DNA of 64,000 bases from Prevotella sp. (GTDB lineage Bacteria; Bacteroidota; Bacteroidia; Bacteroidales; Bacteroidaceae). The number at the start of each line of letters is the position of its first letter. Position 1 is the first letter of the stretch. Below the pieces are notes generated by a model. That model was not told where the DNA came from. It did no database searches and worked only from the letters and a program-made list of their open reading frames with translations. Where the stretch lies: the NCBI GenBank assembly GCA_017619755.1, contig JAFZRU010000025.1, positions 1 to 64,000 of the forward strand, written 5' to 3'. Shown in pieces: positions 7,086 to 17,000 of the stretch. The position numbers were made by a program, and so were the translations under genes.

Positions 7086-8315
7086 TTAGTTTTTTCCTTG
7101 TTCTCCGAGGTAGGAGTCTTTGAACCCGAGGAAGTACAGTACACCGTCGAGGCCGATGGTGTTGATGGACTGCTTGGCGTTGGCCACGACTCTTGGTTTG
7201 GCGTGGAAGGCGATGCCTAATCCGGCCTCCGACAGCATGGGTAGGTCGTTGGCGCCGTCGCCCACGGCGATGGTTTGCGCCAGGTTGACTTTCTCCACCT
7301 GTGCGATGAGTTTGAGCAGTTCCGCCTTCCTGTGTCCATCTACCACTTCCCCGAGGTATCTTCCGGTGAGTTTTCCCTCCTCGTCGATTTCCAGTTCGTT
7401 GGCATACATGTAGTCGATGCCGTATCTTCTTTGCAGGTGTTCGCCGAAGAAGGTGAATCCACCGCTGAGGATGGCAATTTTGTAGCCATATCTTTTGAGC
7501 ACCGCCATCAGCCTGTCCACTCCCTCCGTAATGGGCAGGTTGTCAGCAATTTCCTGCATGACCCCCACATCGAGACCTTTGAGCAGCGCCACCCTCTCCG
7601 TGAAGCTCTCCTTGAAGTCAATCTCCCCTCTCATGGCCCTCTCAGTGATGGCTTTCACCTTGTCGCCGACGCCGGCGCGGATGGCCAGTTCGTCGATGCA
7701 CTCCGTTTGTATGAGCGTGGAGTCCATGTCGAAGCAGATGAGTCGTCTCATTCTTCGATACATGTCGTCGCGTTGCAGGGAGAAGTCGAAGGCCATCTTG
7801 GCCGACAGTTTCATGAGTTGCGCCTGCATCTCGTGGCGGTTGGGGGTTCCTCTCAGGGAGAACTGTATGCATGCCCTGCTGTTGTTTTGCGGGAGTTTGA
7901 TGCTCTGTCTTCCTGTGAGGCGCATGATGGAGTCGATGTTGAGGTCTTGGGCCGCGATGACTTTCGCCGCCGCTTCTATCTGTGCTGCGGTGAGTTTTCG
8001 TCCGATGAGCGTGAGGATGTATCGGTTTTTTCCTTGTCTTCCCACCCATGCCTCGTACTCGTCGTCGGAGATGGGCGAGAAGCCGATGTTCACGCCCAGT
8101 TCGGTGGCCTTGAAGAGCAGTTCCTTGAGCACTTGTCCGGAGTGTTGCTCGTCGATGCGTATGAGGATGCCGAGCGAGAGCGTGCTGTGGATGTCGGCTT
8201 GTCCGATGTCGAGGATTTGTGCGTTGTATCGTGCGAGGATGCCCATGGCAGAAGCCGTGAGTCCTGGGCGGTCCTGGCCGGTGATGCTGATGAGTATTTG
8301 TTCTTCTTTTTGCAT
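7086..8315 (-). CDS. serB: Phosphoserine phosphatase with two ACT domains
   Basis: A 409-residue enzyme converting O-phosphoserine to serine in the last step of serine synthesis. Two ACT-type regulatory domains fill residues 1-180 (ISITGQDRPGLTASAMG at the start; a second copy beginning YILTLIGRKLTAAQ). The HAD domain follows, with the catalytic FDMDSTLI, LSGGFTFF and GDGANDLPML. The ACT domains suggest allosteric control by an amino acid, probably serine. The 36 nt to copA upstream are mostly a period-9 repeat array. Confidence 0.95.
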   Translation of the reverse strand: MQKEEQILISITGQDRPGLTASAMGILARYNAQILDIGQADIHSTLSLGILIRIDEQHSGQVLKELLFKATELGVNIGFSPISDDEYEAWVGRQGKNRYILTLIGRKLTAAQIEAAAKVIAAQDLNIDSIMRLTGRQSIKLPQNNSRACIQFSLRGTPNRHEMQAQLMKLSAKMAFDFSLQRDDMYRRMRRLICFDMDSTLIQTECIDELAIRAGVGDKVKAITERAMRGEIDFKESFTERVALLKGLDVGVMQEIADNLPITEGVDRLMAVLKRYGYKIAILSGGFTFFGEHLQRRYGIDYMYANELEIDEEGKLTGRYLGEVVDGHRKAELLKLIAQVEKVNLAQTIAVGDGANDLPMLSEAGLGIAFHAKPRVVANAKQSINTIGLDGVLYFLGFKDSYLGEQGKN

Positions 8316-8324
8316 GATGTTTTT

Positions 8325-8357
8325 TTATAGTGGCTATAGTGACTATAGTTTCTATAG
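8325..8357. repeat. Period-9 array, family A (CTATAG plus 3 nt), short
   Basis: Four units: TTATAG, then CTATAG at 8334, 8343 and 8352, separated by TGG, TGA and TTT. CTATAG is self-complementary. The last unit supplies the TAG stop of copA (8352-8354 on the minus strand), so the array spans the whole copA-serB gap. Confidence 0.75.
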
Positions 8358-10298
8358 ATATTTCAGTCTTAGTGAGTTGAGGACGACGCTGATGCTGGAG
8401 CATGCCATCATGGCACTGGCCCATGCGGGGGTGATTTGGAAGTCGATGCCGGCGAGGCGGGCGGCTCCTGCTGCGAGCGGGATGCTGACGACGTTGTAGA
8501 TGAAAGCCCAGAAGAGGTTCTGCCTCACCATGCCCACCGTCTGTCGGCTGATGTTCAGGGCTTGCGGGATGTGTCTTAGGTCGTCGCCTATGAGAGTGGT
8601 CTGTGCCACATCGATGGCCACGTCGGTGCCTTTTCCCATGGCGATGCTGACGTCGGCACGCGCCAGGGCTTGTGTGTCGTTGATGCCGTCGCCCACCATG
8701 GCCACGCACCGCCCCTGCTTTTGCAAGTCGGCCACAAGGCCTTCCTTGTCTTTCGGTTGCACACGGCTTCTCACGTGTGCAATGCCGACTTGTCGTGCCC
8801 AGAAGTTGGTGGCCTCCTCATTGTCTCCGCTCATGAGATACACCTCCACTCCCATGTCGTGCAGTTGTGCGATGGCCTCTTGTGCGTGTGGTTTCAGCGT
8901 CTCCCGCTGCTCCGGTCTCAGGGTGTCGGCCTTGGTGAAGTCGATGTCGGGGTTGGGGTTGGTGAGCGTTCCTGTTTTGTCGATGACCATGGCATCCACT
9001 TTCCTGATTTGCTCCAACGCCGCTGCGTCCTTGATGAGAATGTTGTGCGTAGCCGCCTTTCCTATTCCCACCATGAGTGCTGTGGGCGTGGCCAACCCCA
9101 AGGCGCAGGGACATGCCACGACAAGCACGGCGACAGCCGACATGATGGCTTGCGGCAGTGCGGCGTTGCCTCCTGCCACCCACCATGCGATGAAGGTGGC
9201 GAGGGCGAAAGCGGCCACGGCGGGGACAAACCATCGTGCGATGCGGTCCACGGTGCGTTGCACTGGCGACTTGCTGCCTTGTGCCTCCTCCACCATCTTG
9301 ATGATGTGTGCCAGCGTGGTGTCGTCACCCGTCTTGCGAGCCTTGAGGCGCAGGCGTCCTTGGCTCAGCACCGTTCCGGCGAGTACCTCGCTGCCGGCTT
9401 GCTTGAGTGCCGGGGCTGGTTCGCCTGACACCATCGCCTCATCGACGTAGGCGCCGTCGGTCGTCATGAAGCTGGTGGCCCATGTGACGACACCGTCCAC
9501 CGGTATTCTGTCGCCGGCCCTCACCTCCACCACGTCGCCTTTCTCGATGGTCGCGATGGGCACCTCCTCCAAGATGGGTTGTCGGCTGCCGTCGGCTGCC
9601 GTTCTCTCTCCTTGGTAGATGCGTGCCGTCTTGGGAGCCATCCTCACGAGTTGGCTGATGGCGCTCGTCGTGGCCTTGCGCGTATGCATCTCCATGAGGC
9701 GCCCGGTGAGGACGAAGGTGATAACCATCACCGAGGCGTCAAAATAAGTGTGCCACTCCATCCCGCGCACCCCCCAGGTATTGTCGCCGAAAAAGGTGTT
9801 GTAGGTGCTGAAGAGCCAGGTGATTCCCGTGCTGAGGGCCACGAGGGTGTCCATGCTCGCGTTGAGGTGTCGTGCCTGTTTCCAGGCAGTGACATAGAAC
9901 TCCCTCCCGCAGTACACAATGTTGGCTAATGCGAGGATGAGCGCACATTGGTTGGCCATGTCCTTCCCCCCCACGTGGAGCCATCCCATGGAAATGGCCA
10001 TGGTGAGGATGGCGAGCACCCATGAGACGAGTGTCTTCTTCTTCAACAGCGTATATTCTCGTCGCTCTATTTCCTCCACGCTGCGGCCTTCCTCTATCAC
10101 CAAGTCGAAGCCGATGGCGTTCACCTCCCGCTTCATGTCCTCGGGTGTGATGGCCGCCTCGTCCCACTCCACGTTGGCGGTGCGGGTGCTCAGCGACACG
10201 GTGGCGGATGTCACGCCCGGCAGTGTTTGCAGCCGTCGTTCCACGTTGGCCGCACACGCCGCGCAAGCCATTCCCACCACCGGAATGTTTCTTTTCAT
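8352..10298 (-). CDS. copA: Copper-exporting P1B-type ATPase
   Basis: A 648-residue inner-membrane cation pump. The N-terminal HMA domain has GMACAACAANVE (CxxC at about residues 11-14). The membrane segments include the P1B metal motif CPC (VACPCALGLATP), followed by the phosphorylation loop DKTGTLT and the hinge GDGINDTQAL. CPC with one HMA domain indicates Cu(I)/Ag(I) export. The start at 10298 gives the usual HMA N-terminus; an upstream extension would encode non-conserved residues. It is divergent from the deoxynucleoside kinases. The stop codon lies in a CTATAG repeat unit. Confidence 0.92.
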   Translation of the reverse strand: MKRNIPVVGMACAACAANVERRLQTLPGVTSATVSLSTRTANVEWDEAAITPEDMKREVNAIGFDLVIEEGRSVEEIERREYTLLKKKTLVSWVLAILTMAISMGWLHVGGKDMANQCALILALANIVYCGREFYVTAWKQARHLNASMDTLVALSTGITWLFSTYNTFFGDNTWGVRGMEWHTYFDASVMVITFVLTGRLMEMHTRKATTSAISQLVRMAPKTARIYQGERTAADGSRQPILEEVPIATIEKGDVVEVRAGDRIPVDGVVTWATSFMTTDGAYVDEAMVSGEPAPALKQAGSEVLAGTVLSQGRLRLKARKTGDDTTLAHIIKMVEEAQGSKSPVQRTVDRIARWFVPAVAAFALATFIAWWVAGGNAALPQAIMSAVAVLVVACPCALGLATPTALMVGIGKAATHNILIKDAAALEQIRKVDAMVIDKTGTLTNPNPDIDFTKADTLRPEQRETLKPHAQEAIAQLHDMGVEVYLMSGDNEEATNFWARQVGIAHVRSRVQPKDKEGLVADLQKQGRCVAMVGDGINDTQALARADVSIAMGKGTDVAIDVAQTTLIGDDLRHIPQALNISRQTVGMVRQNLFWAFIYNVVSIPLAAGAARLAGIDFQITPAWASAMMACSSISVVLNSLRLKYL

Positions 10299-10373
10299 AC
10301 CTGTGAAAACCGTTTTCGGCGGCGAAATTACAAAAAAAACATGACTTATGGAAGGAAATTCAAAAATTTGCAC

Positions 10374-10381
10374 TAACTTTG
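10374..10381 (+). promoter_or_regulatory. -7 box (TAACTTTG) for the deoxynucleoside kinase pair
   Basis: TAACTTTG lies 24 nt upstream of the GTG at 10406. It overlaps an in-frame TTG (10379) that therefore cannot be the real start. A weak TTATG lies roughly 25 nt upstream as a possible -33 element. Confidence 0.55.
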
Positions 10382-10405
10382 CTTCGTCATACAAAAAAGA
10401 TAGTC

Positions 10406-11029
10406 GTGCATATTGTCATAGCAGGAAACATCGGCAGTGGTAAGACGACGCTCACCACTTTGCTCGCCCGCCATTATGGTTGGACGCCCAAATTCGAGGC
10501 GGTGGAGTTCAACCCCTATCTCGACGACTACTACAAGGACATCCCCCGGTGGTCGTTTGCCTTGGAGGTGTACTTCCTGAAGCAGCGATTTAAGGACTTG
10601 CTTGACATCGCCCAGACGGAGGAGACGGTGATTCAGGACCGCAGCATCTTCGAGGGTGTCCATGTGTTCACCGCGAACAACTACGCAATGGGCAACCTCG
10701 ACGACCGCGACTACAAGTGTTACATGGAGTTGTTCGAGTCTATGATGTCCGTGGTGCGCGTGCCGGAACTGATGATTTATCTCCGCGCCTCCATCCCTCA
10801 CTTGGTGGCCAACATCCAGAAGCGTGGTCGCGAGTACGAGCAGCAGATGCAACTTGACTATCTGAAAAATCTCAACATACTTTACGACGAATTCATTTAC
10901 AAGAAATATCCGGGGCGGGTGCTCACGGTGGATGTTGACTCGCTCGATTTCTTAGAGCGTAAGTCGGACTTTGCCTCGCTCACCGACCGCATCGACGGCA
11001 TCCTCTACGGACTGTTCCCAGAACCTTAA
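10406..11029 (+). CDS. Deoxynucleoside kinase, first of a tandem pair
   Basis: A 207-residue kinase that phosphorylates deoxynucleosides in the salvage pathway. It has a P-loop GNIGSGKTT near the N-terminus, the substrate-side DRSIFE motif and the KRGREYE lid region. A GTG start (MHIVIAGNIGSG) is chosen because it aligns exactly with the ATG of the next gene, gives an identical length and lies downstream of the promoter. The two proteins are clear paralogues 13 nt apart. The specificity (dA, dG or dC) cannot be read from the sequence. Confidence 0.88.
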   Translation: MHIVIAGNIGSGKTTLTTLLARHYGWTPKFEAVEFNPYLDDYYKDIPRWSFALEVYFLKQRFKDLLDIAQTEETVIQDRSIFEGVHVFTANNYAMGNLDDRDYKCYMELFESMMSVVRVPELMIYLRASIPHLVANIQKRGREYEQQMQLDYLKNLNILYDEFIYKKYPGRVLTVDVDSLDFLERKSDFASLTDRIDGILYGLFPEP

Positions 11030-11042
11030 ACCACAGCACACC

Positions 11043-11666
11043 ATGCACATAGCAGTAGCCGGAAACATCGGCAGCGGGAAGACGACGCTGACCAAAATGC
11101 TCGCCAAGCGTTACGGGTGGGAGCCCCGTTTCGAACCAGTAGATAACAATCCCTACTTGGACGATTTTTACGCCGACATGGAGCGGTGGTCGTTCAACTT
11201 GCAAATATATTTTCTCAACAAACGCTTCAAGGAGGTGGTGGAGATATCCAAAAACAAGGCTTACATCATCCAAGACCGCACCATCTTCGAGGACGCTCGC
11301 ATCTTCGCCCCCAACCTTCACGACATGGGGATGATGAGCGACCGTGACTTTGCCAACTACAGCGACCTCTTCGACTTGATGATTTCCTTGGTGGGCCTTC
11401 CCGACCTGATGCTCTACATCCGCTCGACCATTCCCAACCTCGTGGCGCAGATTTCCAAGCGCGGGAGGGAGTTTGAGAAGTCCATACGCATCGACTACCT
11501 CCAGGGGCTTAACGACCGCTACGAAGAGTGGATTGCCGGTTACAAGGGGCAGCTCATCATCATCGACGGCGACCACTGCAAGTTTGAGAGCAGTCCCGCC
11601 GACTTCGAGCGCATCACCGACCAAATCGACTCCCGCCTCTACGGCCTCTTCCCCTTTGGGGAATGA
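11043..11666 (+). CDS. Deoxynucleoside kinase, second of a tandem pair
   Basis: A 207-residue paralogue of the preceding kinase, with MHIAVAGNIGSGKTTLTKML at the N-terminus, DRTIFE and KRGREFE. Equal length and adjacency point to tandem duplication. In Lactobacillus, comparable adjacent kinases form a dAK/dGK heterodimer, so a heteromeric enzyme is possible here. After the stop, TTGCAA-AATAG-TTGCAA could form a weak hairpin ahead of a T-rich stretch. Confidence 0.88.
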   Translation: MHIAVAGNIGSGKTTLTKMLAKRYGWEPRFEPVDNNPYLDDFYADMERWSFNLQIYFLNKRFKEVVEISKNKAYIIQDRTIFEDARIFAPNLHDMGMMSDRDFANYSDLFDLMISLVGLPDLMLYIRSTIPNLVAQISKRGREFEKSIRIDYLQGLNDRYEEWIAGYKGQLIIIDGDHCKFESSPADFERITDQIDSRLYGLFPFGE

Positions 11667-11788
11667 AAGGACGTTTCAAGAGGTTGCAAAATAGTTGCAA
11701 CACTGTTCATTGATATTATTTTTTCTTAAAAATTCTTTCGTTTTGAAAGATTTTGTGCAAAAGATAGGTGTTATTGAAAAAAAATACC

Positions 11789-11796
11789 TAATTTTG
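11789..11796 (+). promoter_or_regulatory. -7 box (TAATTTTG) before the secreted-protein cluster
   Basis: TAATTTTG in the 294-bp gap between the kinases and the cohesin/dockerin gene predicts a start near 11803 and a leader of about 158 nt. A well-placed -33 is not evident. I recognise no riboswitch in the leader. Confidence 0.45.
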
Positions 11797-11960
11797 CACC
11801 TTGATTTTAAGGCATGTTTTAAAAGGCCACTAAAGGCATGCGTCATCTGTAGTCAGAAAGACAAAAACGGAGCCTTGTTTGCAAGGCCAAACACATCTCC
11901 GACATCAGTAACCTAATAGCTGGAGGGTCATCAAACCAGCAGTGTGACATAAATAAAAAA

Positions 11961-12605
11961 ATGCAAAAGAAGTACATCATCATCGTTCTTGTGATGCTTG
12001 GTTTCGCCTTGGAAGGCATAGCCAAGTCCATCAACACGTTTGGTTTCACCATCGGTGCCGGCCAGACAAGGGAGTTCTACATCAACATGAACACCACCCG
12101 TAACAACCTCATTTCGTTTCAAATCGACTTGAAGATGCCCGCCGGCCTCTCTGTCAATGTGGATCAATGCGGCTTGGCCGGACATGTGACCGACACGGAA
12201 CAGGCTCTCTTTGTGGGCAAGTTGGAAGACAATCTCTATCGCCTGATGTCCACTTCCTTCCATCTCACGCCAATGACGATGGCAGAAGAGCCTTTGGTGA
12301 AGATTTCCGTCACGGCTGACGACACCTTCAAGGGTGGCACGATCAATTTGGTCGATATGTTCACCATTAACGACAGTGGCACGAAGGTGGTGTGGATCAG
12401 TGACGCTTGTGAAGTTCCCCTTGGCAAGGTGATACTTGGCGATGTGAATTACGACGGTGTTGTGTCCGTGACCGACTTGACGGAGTTGGTGGATTTCATC
12501 CTTGGCAAGGAGAAGCTCTACAAAAGTGCCTACGACGTGAGTGGCAACGGTGTTGTGGAGGTAAGTGACGTGTCCACCCTCACTGACTTGTTGATGGGCA
12601 AATAA
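11961..12605 (+). CDS. Secreted cohesin-like/dockerin-like protein
   Basis: A 214-residue exported protein: a signal peptide (about 1-21, ending GIAKS), a beta-rich domain resembling cohesins (about 22-150), then two dockerin-type Ca-binding repeats, GDVNYDGVVSVTDL and DVSGNGVVEVSDV, at about 158-212. Both loops keep the D-x-N/S-x-D/N-G pattern. It starts a cluster of four related genes. Cohesin-dockerin pairs mediate tight non-covalent assembly outside the cell, so this may be a surface or matrix scaffold piece. No enzyme domain is present. Confidence 0.75.
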   Translation: MQKKYIIIVLVMLGFALEGIAKSINTFGFTIGAGQTREFYINMNTTRNNLISFQIDLKMPAGLSVNVDQCGLAGHVTDTEQALFVGKLEDNLYRLMSTSFHLTPMTMAEEPLVKISVTADDTFKGGTINLVDMFTINDSGTKVVWISDACEVPLGKVILGDVNYDGVVSVTDLTELVDFILGKEKLYKSAYDVSGNGVVEVSDVSTLTDLLMGK

Positions 12606-12656
12606 GATGAGTGATTTGCGAAAAAATCAAAAACAAAACAATAAAAAGAAACCATT

Positions 12657-13805
12657 ATGAAAAAGTTTTTACTTGGATTTGCCATGTTGCTTGCAGCTGG
12701 CACTCTGTCCGCACAGGAAGACTACTTGACAGTGTCACCCTCCACCATCTCGCTCAAGCCTGGTGAGGCTCAGGATGTCACTATCACTTACAACGGGCCA
12801 CTGGACAATGAATATCTCTACAACTCTTTCCAACTCGTTGTCGAGATGCCCATTGGTGTGGAGCCAACAACTGTAAAAACGGTGAAGAGGGGAAAGCAAA
12901 CATTTTATTACAATGTTGACTTGCTGAATTCTCTTGGCGACCAAGGATTCCAGTATGGTGAGAACTTTGTTAGATACGACGATGCCAGCAACACCACTGG
13001 TTACAACATTTATCGCATCCTTATATTCATCGTTGGTGACTACACCTTCCCCTACGGCCCCGAAGAGGGTGAGACTTGGGACAGCATCGTGGAGGACCTC
13101 TTCAAAATCCGCGTCATGGCCACCGATGAATTGGAGACCGGCGAATTCCAACTCAATGTGAGTGATGTGAAATTCACCTATCCCGAAATGGACGCGCAGG
13201 GCAAAGTGTCGCAAGTGGGTGTGGAATTCCCCAACGTACCAATGGAATACAACCTTGGCATCGACTACACCATCGGCGAGTCTGGCTACGGCACCCTCTG
13301 CTGGCCGAAGGCCCTGGACTTCAGTTCCAACGACTTTGACGCCAACATCGGCGTTGCTGTCACCGGCACCACCGACATGTCTCTGAGCAGCGTGACGAAA
13401 GTGCCTGCCTCCACCCCGCTGGTCATCAAGGGCGCTCCAGGCACCTATAGCCTCAGCACGACGAAGGACGAGACCGACGATGTCTCCGAAAACGTCCTGT
13501 CAGGCACGCCTACGGGTACCTTGGTGGTGAATAATGGCGACAACATCTTTGCACTTGCCAACAAGAGCGAGGGCATCGGCTTCTACCGCTGCCTTCCCGA
13601 GGTGGTGATTCCCCAATACAAGGCCTATTACACCACCGATGACGCCAGTGCTCCCTTCTTCCTCTTCGAGGAGACCAGCGGCATCCACCAGGTTGACAGT
13701 GCCGTTGAGGCTTCCGACGTTTACACCATCTCTGGTGTGAAGGTGGGCAAGACCACTCAGAAGGGTGTTTATATCATCAATGGAAAGAAGATTGTCGTCA
13801 AGTAA
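12657..13805 (+). CDS. Secreted beta-rich protein with a sorting-type C-terminus
   Basis: A 382-residue exported protein with signal peptide MKKFLLGFAMLLAAGTLSAQ. Residues about 25-190 form a cohesin-like or Ig-like beta domain, and 205-340 a second domain starting YTIGESGYGTLCWPKAL. The C-terminus YTISGVKV..GVYIINGKKIVVK is of the kind found on type IX-secreted Bacteroidetes proteins and is nearly repeated at the end of the giant protein downstream. There is no dockerin. It lies 51 nt after the preceding gene and is probably in the same operon. Confidence 0.7.
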   Translation: MKKFLLGFAMLLAAGTLSAQEDYLTVSPSTISLKPGEAQDVTITYNGPLDNEYLYNSFQLVVEMPIGVEPTTVKTVKRGKQTFYYNVDLLNSLGDQGFQYGENFVRYDDASNTTGYNIYRILIFIVGDYTFPYGPEEGETWDSIVEDLFKIRVMATDELETGEFQLNVSDVKFTYPEMDAQGKVSQVGVEFPNVPMEYNLGIDYTIGESGYGTLCWPKALDFSSNDFDANIGVAVTGTTDMSLSSVTKVPASTPLVIKGAPGTYSLSTTKDETDDVSENVLSGTPTGTLVVNNGDNIFALANKSEGIGFYRCLPEVVIPQYKAYYTTDDASAPFFLFEETSGIHQVDSAVEASDVYTISGVKVGKTTQKGVYIINGKKIVVK

Positions 13806-13870
13806 TCAAGGCGCACAACCATGAATCCCTGCGCAAGCCCCGGTATCAGGGAGCTATAAGTGGGATAAGG

Positions 13871-13911
13871 TCCCGAATTGTGGAATGAAGTCATCATTCC
13901 GCAATTCGGGA
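13871..13911. other. 18-bp stem hairpin between secreted-protein genes
   Basis: TCCCGAATTGTGGAATGA (13871-13888) pairs with 13894-13911 with one mismatch around the loop AGTCA. No T-run follows, so it may be a processing or attenuation structure rather than a classical terminator. The rest of the 250-bp gap (13806-14056) contains an AT-rich TATATATATAATAAGG stretch but no clear promoter. Confidence 0.5.
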
Positions 13912-14056
13912 TTAAAGAGACACCCCCGCCGCTCCTGCCGTGGCTTGTCATCAGACTTGAGACCACCCTGTCTATCCTCTTATATATATAATAAGGTATA
14001 AGAAAGGGTTGTTCCATCAAGCACCAATCACCGAACCTATTAAATAAACAACTGAT

Positions 14057-17000
14057 ATGAAACATTTACGATTACTGTTAACTTTTATGTCAGCCTGCGC
14101 TGTGACGATGGTCTCCGCCTCCAATTTCCTGGTGGAAGGCATTCGTTACAACGTGACGGACGCCACTGAGCAGACCGTCGAACTCACTGGCTGGGATAGA
14201 AATTATTTCAGCAACCTGAACAACCCCGTTGACCCCCCCGTGGGTAATAACGAAGAAGACGCCGACGGCCCGTCGGAGTTTGAAATCCCCTGGCGCGTGT
14301 TCTACAACGGTATCTACTACCGTGTCACAGGCATCGGCGAGGAGGCTTTCTCCGACTGCACGACGCTTAAGACCATCACCATTCCCAACTCTGTGGAGTC
14401 CATAGGTGAATACGCCTTCCAGGACTGCATCAACCTTCAGGTGGTGAAAGTACAGTGGATCAACCCTCTTCCCATCGATGAGAGTGTCTTTGCGGGGGTC
14501 AACTGCGAGGCAGCCACCCTTTATGTCCTCTCTGGCTATGCCGATGTTTACAAGGCAGCCGACGTGTGGAAGAATTTCGGCTCCATCAACATCTATTATG
14601 ACACCAATGTCAACATGTGGTTCAAGGATCCTCACGCCAAGTCCATCTGTGTGGCCAACTGGGACACCAATGGCGATGGAGAGTTGAGCTATCACGAGGC
14701 ACAAGCCGTTACCGACCTTGGTGCGGCATTCATGGATGACACGGAGTTGACGAGTTTCACGGAGCTCCGCTCTTTCAGCGGTCTCACCTCCATTAGCCCG
14801 TCCACTTTCAAGGGCTGCACCGCCCTCACGGAGGTCATCATCGCCAACAAGGTCACTTCCATTGGTCAGGAGGCCTTTGCCGGCTGTACCGCCTTGGAGA
14901 GTGTCACCTTCCAGCCCTCGGTGATATCCATTGGTCACTCCGCCTTTGCCGGCTGCAGTGCCTTGGGCAATTTCACGCTTCCCTCCAACCTTGTCACCAT
15001 CGGTGAGCATGCCTTCGACGGTTGCGCCAGCATCACCTCCGTCACCATTCCCTCCAAGGTGGCTTCCATTGGAGATGGAGCCTTTGCCAATTGCACCTCC
15101 AACACCTCTTTCACCGTCAATTCGAACAACAAGACCTTCGCCAATAGTTCGGGAAAGACCTATATCACCAACAAGTCTGACAAGAGTGTGTTGTATGCTT
15201 ACGCTTGCGGCGCATCCAATAAGACTGTCACTCTCAGCTCGACCGTTTTGGAGGTTCGTCCTTACGCCTTCCAAGGCGCACAGAACATCACCCAGCTCAC
15301 CTTGACCAATGTGGTGATTGTGGGCAACGACGCTTTCTCCGACTGCGCCAACCTCTACACCCTCTTCTTGCCTGAAACCCTTGCCAGCATCGGCACCAAT
15401 GCCTTCGCCGGCGTGGCCAAAGGCATACGCGTGGAGGTGAAATGGCCGTCGCCGCTTGAAATCAGCGACGGTACGTTCAGAAATTACGTGCCAGAGGATG
15501 CCGACGGTTTCACCGGTCGTCTCTTCGTGCCAGCCGGCACCCGTGCCGACTACGCCTCCGCCACCGGTTGGGATTGGTTCTACTTCATCCAGGAGGGTAC
15601 GATTGCCGACTACGCCAAGAAGATCATCACCTTTGCCGACGAGAAAACCCGTGAGATGTGCGTCACCGCCTTTGACAGTGACAACGACGGCTACCTCACC
15701 ACCGACGAGGCATCCGAAGTGTCCTCCATCGGCACCATCTTCCAGAATTCCGACATTGGCAGTTTCGCAGAGTTGAAATATTTCACCGGCCTCATCGCCA
15801 TTGATGACGACGCCTTCAACGGGAGCACGCTGTCTTCCGTCACCTTGCCCGAGAGCATTCTGACCATCGGCGACAACGCCTTCGCCAACTGTGTGAACCT
15901 CACCAAGTTCAATGTACCTGCAGCCGTGGAGTACATTGGCAACGGCGTGTTGGCCTCTTGCTCTTCTTTGAAGACCATCACGGTGAGCGCCGACAACGCT
16001 AATTACATCGGTGCAAGCAGTGGGTCGCTCTTCACCAAGGATCTTTCCATCATCCTACAGTTCCCGGCCAACAGCAACCTGACCTCCATCTATCTGCCCA
16101 ACGGTGTCAAGACCATTGCCCCGGAGGCTTTCAGGGGAGCTTCCAAGTTGAAGTCCATCAACCTTTCCACCACCGACATCACTTCCATTGGCTCGAAAGC
16201 CTTCTCCGGCTGTACGGGAATCAGCAGTTTCAAGGTGGGATGGGCCACCCCGCTCGAAGTGTCTGAAGACATCTTCGAGGGCGTTGACTTGGCCAATGAC
16301 ACTCTTTACGTGCCCAGCGGCATGGAGAACCTCTACCAAGCGGCTCCAGTGTGGAAGAAGTTCGGCGTCGTAGAGACCTTCAAGTCGTTTATCATCTTCC
16401 AAGACCCTGTGGTGGAGAGTATCTGCCTCGAAAAGTGGGATGCCAATGGCGACGGAAAGATGAGCTACAGCGAGGCCGCTGCCGTCACCACTTTGGACAA
16501 TGTCTTTGAGGGCAACACCCAGATTACCTCGTTTGAGGAACTCGCCGAGTTCTCCCTCACCGCCATCCCCGACAATGCTTTCAGGGGCTGCACCGCCTTG
16601 GCCAAGGTGAAGTTGCCCTCCAGGTTGACCACCATCGGCGCCGGTGCTTTCGAGGGTTGCTCCGTGTTAGGCAATGTCACCTTGACCGCTCCGCTGACCA
16701 CCATCGGCGACAAGGCATTCTATGGCTGTGACGCCATCACCGGTTTCAGCATCACCGAAAAAGTGGCAAACATCGGCAAGGGAGCCTTTGCCAATTGCAA
16801 ATCGCTCACAGGGTTCTACGTCGCTTCGAAAAACGCCCACTACCGTGCCATCAGCTACATCCTCTTCTCTCGCGACTCCACCACTGTGGTGCAGTTCCCC
16901 GCAGCTTTGAGCCGTTCCAATTTCGAGGTGTCGAGCAGCGTGTTCAAGAACATCGCCCCCTACGCCTTCAGCGGTGCCGTCAACCTCAAGACGGTTGTCT

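Noticed and set aside
10379-10405. N-terminal extension of the first deoxynucleoside kinase from a TTG
   Set aside because: The TTG is part of the -7 promoter box, and the GTG at 10406 aligns with the start of the paralogue.
11695-11916. 73-codon open frame after the kinases
   Set aside because: It spans a -7 box and AT-rich non-coding DNA, and its product is not protein-like.
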